Numbered from the stretch's first letter, positions 35,662-43,155 are shown. The stretch is 64,000 bases of DNA from Larus michahellis (GCF_964199755.1 NC_133896.1:86350215-86414214), one strand, 5' to 3'. The notes: a model not told the origin generated them from the sequence alone. Numbers and translations: made by a program.

Positions 35662-35668
35662 ATAAACG

Positions 35669-35730
35669 TGTAACTTAAAAAACAAAAACAAAAAAACAAA
35701 AAAACAAAAAAAAAAAAACCAAAACAAAAA
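35669..35730 (+). repeat. A-rich (AAAC)n-like low-complexity tract
   Basis: Mostly A with regular single C interruptions, immediately after the GGAA array. Confidence 0.85.
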
Positions 35731-35906
35731 GAACGCGCCAGGCGGCAAAACAGGGGCTGCAGAGGGAACGCCGGCGGGTGGGTCTGCCCGGCGTGGGGGG
35801 GGGACACGGGGTGTGTGTGGGGGGTGGGGTGGGTGTGCGTGCAGGCGGCCGCACATCGCCGCGTACGTGTGACCGGCGGCAGGAGGGAGGGAGGGAGGGA
35901 TGAGGT

Positions 35907-35926
35907 GGGGGGGGGGGGGGGGGGGG
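35907..35926 (+). repeat. Poly-G run (G20)
   Basis: Twenty consecutive G, directly upstream of the C/EBP-ATF and GC-box elements. The length may be affected by sequencing error. Confidence 0.8.
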
Positions 35927-35937
35927 CGGCCGCGCCT

Positions 35938-35946
35938 ATTGCATCA
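35938..35946. promoter_or_regulatory. C/EBP-ATF composite element (ATF4/CHOP type)
   Basis: ATTGCATCA on the plus strand (TGATGCAAT on the minus) is a perfect match to the amino-acid/stress response element known from the CHOP (DDIT3) promoter. It lies 24 bp from the G-quadruplex/GC-box cluster. Whether it is used is unknown. Confidence 0.45.
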
Positions 35947-35969
35947 GTCGGGGCGGGCCCCGACGTGCA

Positions 35970-35989
35970 GGGGCGGGGCCGGGGCGGGG
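35970..35989 (+). promoter_or_regulatory. G-quadruplex motif overlapping GC boxes
   Basis: Four G4 tracts separated by loops of C, CC and C within 20 bases. The short loops predict a stable structure, and the same bases form two overlapping Sp1/KLF GC boxes. Confidence 0.7.
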
Positions 35990-38561
35990 TCCGACCCGCA
36001 CAGCCCGTTCGCCGCGCAAAGAGCGCGGTCGCCGTCCCGTCCTCACAGCTCTTTCCCTCCCCCCCCTCCCCGCCCCGCCCTGCTCTTCCCTTCCCCGTCG
36101 CCGCCGGGCAGAGGGGAGCTGCGAGGCAAGGTTGCCTCCAGCCGCCGGAGGAGGAAGCGCTGCGACGAGGAGGAGGAGGAGGAAGTGGAAGAAGACGGGG
36201 GGGGTGTGGGGTGTGGAATAAAATTTAAAAAAATTCATCCCGCTGCGCAGGCTGGAAGCCCGGACCCGCGCCACCTTAAGTGTTCCCCCCCCCCGTCCCC
36301 CCCCCACGGCCGCTTCCACCCGCGGAGGCTCCGCCGACTCCAGGCCCCCGCCGCAATAACAAGCCCCCGAGCCCGGGGGGAGGATAACGCACCCCCCTAC
36401 TCCGGTCCCGGGAAAAGGGGCGGGGGTTGTGTGCCCCACCGGGAGGGGCGGTGCGGGGGCGTTTCTCCCGTCTCCCTCCGCTGCCGACTCCGCGCATCCC
36501 TCCGGGGATCACCCGTGGCGGGGGGGGGGGCGTGGGTGGGTGTTGGGGGGCGGGCGGTGCCGCTCCCCCGGGGTGGTGCGATCGCGGCGGGGGCGGCCCT
36601 TCGGCTGCGGAGCGAGGAGAGAAGCCCCATCCCATCCATCGGCCGCCACCAAAAAATAAAATAAAAAAAAAAAATAACGTGGTTGATTTTGCAGCGGCTC
36701 TCGTGGGGCGGGGCCGGAGGGGGGTTGGAGGGAGCGCTGGGAGGGCAAATCCAAACCCTCCGTGATGGACCTGCAGGCTGGACCCCGGCCGCTCACCCCC
36801 ACCCAGCCCCCCCCTCTACCCCGTCCTGGGGGCTCCAACGACGGCGCCGACCTTGCCCCGACCCCCCCACCCAGCGCCGCGGGCGGCTCCCCCTGTTCCC
36901 TTCCCGCGTCCCCCCCCCGCCTCGGCGGCGGCTGCACAAGGGGAGGTTTGGCTTGCGGCGGCCGCGGGGATAGGCCGGCTCGGGGAGGCGCCGCTGTTTA
37001 TTTTCCATCATGATCACTTTGTTCGCGCTGGAAAAAAAGAAAACCCAACTTTTTAAAAAAAAAAATAAAAAAAATTAAAATTTCGCGAGGGTTTTTCACG
37101 TTTAACCGGCCTGAATTGCACACACCTCCCGCACCCCCCACCCCCCCCATGGGGCGTCCTGGAGTCAAACTGGGGGAAGGGGAGGGGGGAGAGGCCGGGA
37201 TAACTGGGGGAGGGCGGAGGGCAGGGTGTTCAGCGATCCTTTGCAGCCGGAGGAGGAAAAGTCCATGGCAAACACTGGCCCTGCCCGTTCCTTCTCCTCG
37301 GCCCCGGGACGAGCCCGGACTGCCATCTGCCCGAGCCGGGGTGCCGGGAGTCAGGCGGCGGGGGGTCGCTCCCTTTCCCCCGTCCCTCCCCCGCGCAAGG
37401 GCAGCACAAACCCGTGTTTTCGGGGGAAGGGGGGTTCAGAGCGAGGGCGAGCCCAGGCGCGGCCGGGATAAACAACAGGATCGCGTTGCACCGGGGCGGG
37501 GAGGAGGGGGGGACCCGGGCGAGCGCCGGGTGAGACTCGCACAGGGTTGTGTGTGTGTGTCCCCCTCCGCCCTTTTTTTTTTTATTCATTTACGTATTTA
37601 TTTATTTCTCGCAAGCCCTAGGGATGAAAACGCCCGTCCTCCGCATCGCCCCGGGGAGGGGGCGAAGGGGAGCGTCTCAGGCCGGCCGGGCGCGGCGATG
37701 GGGAAGCTGCGGGGCCGGGTAGCCCCCCCACCCCACCCCGGGCTCTCCGCAGCACGGGGATCGTCGTCGTCGTCCCCCCTCTTCCCCGGTGCCATCGCCG
37801 TCTCCGTCGGTGACCGACCCCCGCGCATCCCCGCCCGGCTGCTGCCCACCGGGGGATAACGCGGCGGCGGTGCGGTCCCTCCCGGGAGATCCCCGGTGGC
37901 GAGGGCGGGCGGAGCAGCCGGGATGGTGGCGATGGAGGGGGCGGGGGGGGGGGGAAGGAGGCTGCTGCCGCGCCGGTGCCTGCACCAGCATCTGCTGGGA
38001 CAGGGGTGTGCGAGGCGCCATCTTTGTTACCAATAAAGGCTGCCGTGGGAGAAGATAACACCGGGTTTCCCCGCAAAGCCGTCGGGTGGGGGAATCGTTA
38101 CCGGCACCTTGCCCCCGGGCTCCCCCGGAGGGAGTTGTGGGGGGGCAAACCCAGAGATTTGGTGGCTCTCTTGATCCAGAACGAGCAGCAGTCTGGCCCA
38201 GGAAGGTGCTAATTTGGGCTCGGGTTTTAAGCGTTACGAGTCAACCAACGAAGCGCGATAAATCCCCCTCGAGCTACGTATTTTTCTCCAAAAAAAAAAA
38301 AAAAAAAAAAATTGTGACAGAGAAAATTCCACTCTCTTGTATTAAGAGGGCACATCATTCCCAATTATCGCGGAGGAGAAATGATAGGATGAAGAGAGCA
38401 AGCTGCATTCCTTACTTTCACCTGCGCTGGAGACAGAGGAAGAGATACAGCAAGTTTCCTTCGGGTATTTCTTGAAGGAGCCTTATTTCCTCCTGTGCCA
38501 GGCTGAGGGAGGTTGAAACACACACTAATGAAGAACATATTTCTTATATATGGCAGTTTTC

Positions 38562-38567
38562 TTTATT
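38562..38567 (-). terminator. CDKN1B poly(A) signal AATAAA
   Basis: TTTATT on the plus strand is AATAAA on the minus. It is followed by a CA-type cleavage position near 38551 and a GTGTGTG downstream element at 38519-38525. Its context (ATCAATAAAGAAAACT) matches the end of the human CDKN1B mRNA as recalled. An alternative AATAAA in an A-rich stretch at 38896-38901 could give a slightly shorter transcript. Confidence 0.88.
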
Positions 38568-39509
38568 GATTGCTTGATGTGAAACAATATCAATCTGGAT
38601 TTTTTTTCCCACACATTACAAAAAAAAAAAATATTAAATTGGCTCAGTCTGCAATCCTTTAAGCACAGCCATATTAATTATCAGAAAAAGGAAAAAAAAA
38701 AACCCAAACAAAAAAAAAAAACTAAAAAGTCTACCAAATAGAGCATTTACAAATGCACAAAAACATGCCACTTTGGCTTTATGGGGAAAAATATTGTCTT
38801 CTAGATTAAAAAAAATCTTTTAACATAAATAAGTTAGTATAATTTCTCAGTGTCTTTACAGAGTTATGTACACAGGTACACTTCAAACTTTTTTTTTTAT
38901 TTTTACATACAGGTACACAGGCAATGTAGAAATACTGTTTAAAGATGTAGTATCCCTTTTCCCTCACACACAAACACTTCGGGGAAGCGGGTCAGATCAG
39001 AAAACAACAATCTTCAAGATTCAGAGCAAAAGCCCTCCATATTAATTAAAAAAAAATAAAATCAAAACACACACACAAAAAAAAAACCACAAAGAGGAAA
39101 TCAGGCAATGGAACAACAGGATGATTTCGCATGACTTTTACAGGCATTTGAATTTGCTATATGGATCTGAGGTCGGGGGGAAGGGGGGGGGGGAACTTTT
39201 GCTACTACATAACGGAATCATCACAGCTCCCACCTCTTCAGCTTAATGCAGTAGGAAGAAATTTCACAAGTGGCCTGTAATAATCTGCTCTGAGCAGGGG
39301 TTACCACGATGGTAGATCCAAAAAAAAAAAAACAACCCAAAAAAAAAGGAGAAAAACATGGTGGACCCACTTAAAGGGACAATACATCTTTAAGTAATAA
39401 AGAACCTACACTGCTTCTCTTCATACATTTCTTTGCTTGCTAGATTGTGAAAGCAAGTTCCAATCGGTCACCCTCTTCCACTCCCTCCCCCCTCCCAACA
39501 AGGTTTATG

Positions 39510-39517
39510 TGCTACAT
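39510..39517 (-). promoter_or_regulatory. miR-221/222 target site 2 (8-mer)
   Basis: A second ATGTAGCA on the minus strand, 63 nt further along the transcript. Paired sites at this spacing are within the range where miRNA sites can cooperate. Confidence 0.85.
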
Positions 39518-39528
39518 AAGGTAAAAAC

Positions 39529-39536
39529 TATATACA
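39529..39536 (-). promoter_or_regulatory. Pumilio response element
   Basis: The minus strand reads TGTATATA, a perfect Pumilio consensus (TGTANATA), between the two miR-221/222 sites. In human CDKN1B, PUM1 binding is reported to open a local structure and expose the miR-221/222 sites. The arrangement here is the same. Confidence 0.8.
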
Positions 39537-39580
39537 CAGGTAGTACAATGAAGCAAATAAGGAAACACCTAATTGCACAA

Positions 39581-39588
39581 TGCTACAT
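39581..39588 (-). promoter_or_regulatory. miR-221/222 target site 1 (8-mer)
   Basis: The minus strand reads ATGTAGCA, a full 8-mer match (seed positions 2-8 plus A opposite position 1) to miR-221/222. These miRNAs are established repressors of CDKN1B in mammals, acting through two such sites. It is the first of the pair in transcript order and sits in a conserved block. Confidence 0.85.
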
Positions 39589-39866
39589 CCAATGCTTTTA
39601 GAGGCAGGTCTTTTAAGAGTGCCTAAAATTTTAGTGTTATTGTTTGCCTTTTTTTTTTTGTGGTTGTTTTTGTTTTGCTGCTGTTGGTTTGTTGTTTGTT
39701 GTTTTTTTGTTTTTTGTTGGTTTTTCTTTTTTTCAGTGCTTGTACAGGACCTCCATCCCACGGAGATCGGCGATATGCATTTTCGTTTCCACTACAACTT
39801 TACATCTTCCTCGCTTCATCGCCCCGATGAAGGAGGACGCGCACATCCTCCGCTCTGCAACGGGGA

Positions 39867-39890
39867 GGGGGGGGGGGGGGGGGGGGGGGG
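39867..39890 (+). repeat. Poly-G run (G24), the C-tract of the CDKN1B exon 3 acceptor
   Basis: Twenty-four consecutive G on the plus strand. On the transcribed strand this is a C24 tract ending 12 nt before the exon 3 boundary. Confidence 0.85.
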
Positions 39891-39933
39891 AGAAAGAAAA
39901 AGACGGGAAGGGAGAAGACGATTAGAAAACGTC

Positions 39934-39957
39934 AAAAAAAAAAAAAAAAAAAAAAAA
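39934..39957 (+). repeat. Poly-A run (A24) in CDKN1B intron 2
   Basis: Twenty-four A on the plus strand, read as T24 in the pre-mRNA upstream of the candidate branch site. Confidence 0.85.
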
Positions 39958-41258
39958 GAAACGCGATCCGCCGCGCAGCCGGTTCAAACCGACGCCGCAT
40001 CCCCGGGGCGGGCGGGCCCTGCCCGGGCGCGGCCCCGGCGCTGCCCGACCGACGCCCTCCCCAACTCAAAACCCAGGGCCGCGCTGCCGGTGCCCCCTTG
40101 CCAAGCCGGTCCTCGGCCCATTTCACCCCTCGGCGAAAGAAAATGAGGGCTGCGGGATGCCTCCTCCTCGGCCCGGGGCTCGGCCCCGCAATTCCCCCCC
40201 TCCATCGCCCGGAGGCTCTTCCCCTCCCCCCCCCCCCCCCAAACAATCGGGCGGTAGTAGGGGCATTTGCATAGCCACGCATTGCTGACGTGCTCCGCCA
40301 CGGCTCACCCCAGAGGGACTAATTTGTTGCAACTTCTGCTTTACAGCTTAATCTTTTTTTTTTTTTTTCCTTCCCCTGCACGATCGCAAAAAATTTAAAA
40401 AAATTAAAAAAATAAAATCTCCTGTTTGTAAACCCCGCTCCTTAACCTCGGCTGCGAAACCGCCGGCGCAATTTACCAAGTCCCTCCGCCCCAGCCCTCG
40501 CCTTAAAACAAAACAACAACAAGAAGGGGGGGGGGAAGGAGGGGGGGAGCACAGCCCAGCTCCCATTAACCCGCTCTCTTCCCTTTGCCAGCGCCTAAAA
40601 CCAAACCAAAACAACCGGGAGAGGGAAGAAAAGAAAAAAAAAAGGAACAAAAAAAAGAAAAAAAAACCCACGACCTTGCCTAGCTCGGACTTCAAGCAAA
40701 ATGCCCGGATTCCCCTCAGACCCAACTTCTCCACTTGTATCTCCCGGGCTGGGAGGTCGCCGCGACGTGCGACGGCAACGCTGACATGGTAGGTGAAAAA
40801 GCACCGGGACACACACACACGGGAAGCCCCCCCGAAATCCCTTATCATCTGACACGATCCACCAGCCGCGTTTGAAACTCCGTCCCTCCATCCGCACGGT
40901 CTTTGCGACAGGGCCCTCCCTGCCTCCGGTCCCGGTGGAGGGATGTCAGGGCCGGTCCCACCGCAGAGGGGGCTCCCGCCGCCGCCCCAGCCCCAGCGAC
41001 GCTGCGGAGCCAGGCTCGGCGCTTCGCCCTTGTTCTTTTTCAAACCCTGCGCGTCCCACCCCCACCCTCCACCACACACCCATCCCCGAGCGCTTGGGAA
41101 AAGCCACCCTTCCTCGGGGAAAAGACCCCGCAGACAGCCCAGAGCGGCTCTAAGCCCCCCCTCCCCTCCCCCCCGCCTTTACAGACGAGGGATACCCACT
41201 CGGTCACCCTTTCTTTGCTTTAGTCGCATCCTAACGCCAGACCCTAAAGGGAACCTAC

Positions 41259-41389
41259 CTAAACGGTTTACGTTTGATGTCTTCTCGGGCTTGATTTCTT
41301 GGGTGTTTGCTCCACTGAACTGGCACTGGGGGAGTCTTCTGAAACCTCTTCTTCTGTTGTGTTGGCTCTTTTATTTTGAGGAGAGGAAT
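41259..41389 (-). other. CDKN1B: CDKN1B exon 2 (C-terminal 40 residues, stop, 9 nt of 3' UTR)
   Basis: The acceptor reads CCCCTCCTAG before ATTCC at 41389. The coding part runs to TAA at 41268-41270. A good donor (TTTAG, then GTAGGT starting at 41258) lies 9 nt after the stop, so the rest of the 3' UTR is in exon 3, as in mammals. A stop 9 nt from the last junction should not trigger nonsense-mediated decay. The exon carries the second half of the nuclear signal, the T187 phosphodegron and T198. Confidence 0.92.
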
Positions 41390-42479
41390 CTAGGAGGGGA
41401 AAATTAAAAACAAGGGGGAGGGGGGAAGTGATATTAAAATATTTTCCTGCCAGATGTTTGCTCGGCATTGGGGGGCGGGGGGGGGGGAAGGGGTAAATGG
41501 AGCCGGGGGGGGAATATTCCCGGATCCCCATGTCAGCCATCGGCTACGTGAAAGCGGGCAGGGGGAGGGGACATGGGCTTCTCTCTAGGTAAGACATCCA
41601 AGTTTCCTGTTTTCGGCTAAAATCCCTGTCGCTCTTTTGCTTCGCGTGAGCACTACGAACCTCCTCCCACCTGGGCAGGAGGCCGGGTCCCCGCAGAGGG
41701 GACGGGGGCGTGGGGGGGAAGGGAGGGGGGGGGAGATAATCCGCGTCTAAGTGCTCTTCCTTGCAAATCATCTACCGGCTCCCATTTAACGCGGGACCCC
41801 CCGCCCCGGGACTGCGAACAGCACCTGGGCTTTTTTAGGCGAAAGGAGGCGGGAGGGTGGCGTACAGCGAGCCGGTGGCCCGGCGGGGCACGGCCCACGG
41901 CAGTCAGGCCACGCGTGGCAGCGGCGAAGGGGCCGAGAGCCCCGGCGCCGAGACCGGCAGGGCTGGCGGAGAAAAGCGCTGCCGCTTTCGCAAGGGTACG
42001 TTACCATCGGTGGCAGGTCTTTTCCTCTGCCCAGTGCACTGCTCTGCAAAGTCCGTCTGATTTTCAGAAACATCAGTCTTTTGATCTACACAGTGAGTGT
42101 CCTCTGAGATTCCCTGAGAACCGACAAAAACCACGGTTTGGCAATTCCCGTTTACATCCAAGCTCTGGCGACCAGCGGACTTGCAGACAGCTTTCAGTAG
42201 CCTGGGGGGTCTGAAGTAGAAGTCGGGCGAGCTCCCCTTCTCCACGGCTTGCCACTCGTACCTGCCTTCCAGCGGCTTGTGATTCTGGAAATCGAAATTC
42301 CACTTCCTCTGGCATGCCTCCTCCATCTCCTGGCGGTGCTTCTTCAAGTCCCTGTTTAACTCTTCGTGATTCACCGGCCCGAAGAGGTTCCTGCAAGCTG
42401 ACGGCTTCGGGTACTCCGACTGCCTGGCTTCCATGCGCTCCAGGGTAGGGCTCCCATTAGAAATACGGACGTTTGACAT
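41268..42479 (-). CDS. CDKN1B: Cyclin-dependent kinase inhibitor 1B (p27Kip1), two coding exons
   Basis: Spliced CDS is join(41268..41389, 42005..42479) on the minus strand: 475 + 122 nt = 198 codons plus TAA. p27 binds cyclin-CDK complexes, mainly cyclin E/A-CDK2 and cyclin D-CDK4/6, in the nucleus and blocks G1/S progression. Seen in the translation: the Kip inhibitory domain (about residues 28-90) with the cyclin-docking RNLFG motif at 30-34, WNFDF at 60-64 and the 3-10 helix FYF at 87-89. Also S10-P11, Y74, Y88, a bipartite nuclear signal from RKRPAT (152-157) to NKRAN (164-168), the degron VEQTPKK with T187, and C-terminal T198. Compared with human p27 as I recall it, Y89 is F, D139 is E and S140 is N. 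The start is the first in-frame ATG (42477-42479), giving the family N-terminus MSNVR. It is the only recognisable coding gene in the window. Confidence 0.97.
41390..42004 (-). other. CDKN1B: CDKN1B intron 1 (615 bp)
   Basis: A GT-AG intron with a pyrimidine-rich 3' end. Its first 101 bases are an open extension of the exon 1 frame, ending at 41904. The middle is GC-rich with several G and C runs (41468-41500, 41700-41733). No other gene is seen inside it. Confidence 0.9.
42005..42479 (-). other. CDKN1B: CDKN1B coding part of exon 1 and its splice donor
   Basis: Encodes residues 1-158 plus the first base of codon 159. On the minus strand the exon ends GATG and intron 1 begins GTAACG at 42004. 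The split codon G|AT rejoins as Asp with exon 2, giving phase-1 splicing as recalled for the human gene. The open frame runs through the donor to a stop at 41904, which matters if the intron is retained. Confidence 0.95.
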
Positions 42480-42567
42480 CTCCCCCCACCCTCTTTCTTC
42501 TGGCGGCGGTTGTTTTGCTCGCTGCTCTCCCCCCCAGCCGCCTCCTCCTCCTCTTCTCCTCCGCCTT

Positions 42568-42690
42568 TTATTCCTCGGCGCTCGGCGGCTTCGCTCCGCG
42601 CCTCCTCTCCCCGCTGTCCCGCTCGCCGGCCCCGCCTCGGCCCCGCTCGCCCTCGGCCCGCGGAGAAGGGGCGAAGAGGTGCCCGAGCAT
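42568..42690 (-). CDS. Upstream ORF in the CDKN1B leader (40 aa)
   Basis: This is the only ATG between the inferred start site and the p27 start codon. It encodes a 40-residue Arg/Gly/Glu-rich peptide beginning MLGHLF and ends with TAA, leaving 88 nt before the p27 ATG. The start context is weak (T at -3, C at +4), whereas the p27 ATG has G at -3. Many ribosomes should therefore scan past it. A regulatory uORF is reported for human p27, but I cannot say the peptide is conserved. It likely acts on translation rather than as a protein. Confidence 0.5.
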   Translation of the reverse strand: MLGHLFAPSPRAEGERGRGGAGERDSGERRRGAKPPSAEE

Positions 42691-42843
42691 TAAGCGCCGG
42701 CCCGGGGATGAGCCCCGAGAGCCGCCCGCTGCTGCCGCCGCCGCCGGCGGGGAGCCGCGGGCGGGTGGAGAGGCGCGGTGCGCGGCGGGGAGCGGGCAGC
42801 GGCGCTGCCCTCCGCGGCCCCGGCTCCGCGCTGCCCCGCCGCC

Positions 42844-42897
42844 GGTGCTGCTGGTGGTGGTGGCGGTGCTGCTGGTGGTGGTGGTGGTGATGCCCCC
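42844..42897 (-). repeat. CCA/CAG triplet repeat in the CDKN1B 5' UTR
   Basis: The plus strand has two blocks of (GGT)n separated by GCGGTGCTGCT. In the transcript this is (ACC)n with CAGCAG interruptions. Such repeats vary in length between individuals and can form leader structure. Confidence 0.8.
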
Positions 42898-43029
42898 GCC
42901 GCTCGCACCGCCGCCGCGTAGTAAAAGCGAGACGGAAAAAAACAAGGCGAGACGAGCCCTTTTCTCGGTTGCCCAATATGGCGATTGAAGGGAGGCTGAC
43001 GAAGAAGAAAATGATTGACAGGACGAGTC

Positions 43030-43057
43030 TATTTAAACAGCCCGGCCGCGCCATTGG
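43030..43057 (-). promoter_or_regulatory. CDKN1B core promoter: TATA-like box and CCAAT box
   Basis: On the minus strand the TATA-like TTTAAATA is at 43030-43037, about 23-30 nt upstream of the inferred start. An inverted ATTGG on the plus strand (CCAAT on the minus) is at 43053-43057, about 46-50 nt upstream. The segment from CCAAT through the start resembles the human CDKN1B promoter almost base for base in memory. It lies in a GC-rich island, so it is a mixed TATA/CpG promoter. CCAAT boxes are usually bound by NF-Y. Confidence 0.75.
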
Positions 43058-43132
43058 TTACGGCGGCGGGCGCCGCCCCGTCGGCCCGGCCCTGCCCCGC
43101 CGCCGCCGCCGGCTCTAAAGGTGGCACCGGCC

Positions 43133-43155
43133 GGGACGGGACGGGACGGGACGGG
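43133..43155 (+). repeat. GGGAC pentamer tandem repeat
   Basis: Four full GGGAC units plus GGG, about 76 bp upstream of the CDKN1B CCAAT box. The reverse strand is a run of CCCGT, so it may add GC-binding sites to the promoter. Confidence 0.85.

Larger units (their letters stand above)
35750..38200. promoter_or_regulatory. CpG-rich island 3' of CDKN1B, possible promoter of another transcript
   Basis: By eye this is one of the most GC- and CpG-dense parts of the window, with GC boxes near 35950-35990, long G runs and many CGG/CCG stretches. An A/T-rich break lies at 37020-37085. It begins about 350 bp beyond the CDKN1B poly(A) site. ORFs here are products of GC bias and show no family I recognise. 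By mammalian synteny the next gene on the same strand is APOLD1, whose distal first exon starts a few kb past CDKN1B. This island is a candidate for that exon, but no splice site or coding match confirms it. Confidence 0.5.
38550..39854 (-). other. CDKN1B: CDKN1B exon 3, non-coding 3' UTR
   Basis: The minus strand closely follows the human CDKN1B 3' UTR as I remember it. Matches include the block after the acceptor (about 39730-39815), the stretch with the two miR-221/222 sites (39505-39630), the block around 38750-38960, and the final segment holding the poly(A) signal. Some poly-A/T and C-rich stretches between these blocks look lineage-specific. The acceptor assignment at 39854/39855 is inferred from the GCAG dinucleotide and the start of homology. 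Confidence 0.88.
39855..41258 (-). other. CDKN1B: CDKN1B intron 2 (1404 bp, in the 3' UTR)
   Basis: The donor is GTAGGT at 41258 and the acceptor GTTGCAG ends at 39855. Near the 3' end the minus strand carries a T24 run (39934-39957), a candidate branch site CTAAT (39921-39925) and a C24 run (39867-39890) followed by T, CCCC and GTTGCAG. The intron is CpG-rich, with a perfect octamer motif ATTTGCAT (40265-40272) and TGACGTG (40286-40292). Confidence 0.82.
42480..43007 (-). other. CDKN1B: CDKN1B 5' UTR (about 528 nt)
   Basis: The start is placed at about 43007 because CTTCTTCGTCAG there matches the 5' end of the human mRNA as I recall it, and it lies 23-30 nt downstream of a TATA-like box. 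The leader is GC-rich and contains a single upstream ATG. Near its 5' end it has a conserved CGCCATATTGG element (42971-42983 region). No splice sites are needed to reach the coding start. Confidence 0.75.

Noticed and set aside
35900..37859. Open frames of 250 codons in the CpG island
   Set aside because: Pro/Arg/Gly-rich, overlapping on both strands, as expected where stop codons are rare because of high GC. No recognised family.
39580..40146. 188-codon plus-strand frame across the CDKN1B 3' UTR and intron 2
   Set aside because: Built from poly-T, poly-G and poly-A runs read in frame (poly-Phe, Gly, Lys). Antisense to a well-supported exon.
42473..42988. 171-codon plus-strand frame antisense to CDKN1B
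   Set aside because: A GC-rich shadow of the leader, with no family signature.
42371..43054. 227-codon minus-strand frame overlapping the p27 start
   Set aside because: Begins at an ATG upstream of the TATA-like box and runs through the 5' UTR in another frame. It would not be in the mRNA from the inferred start site.
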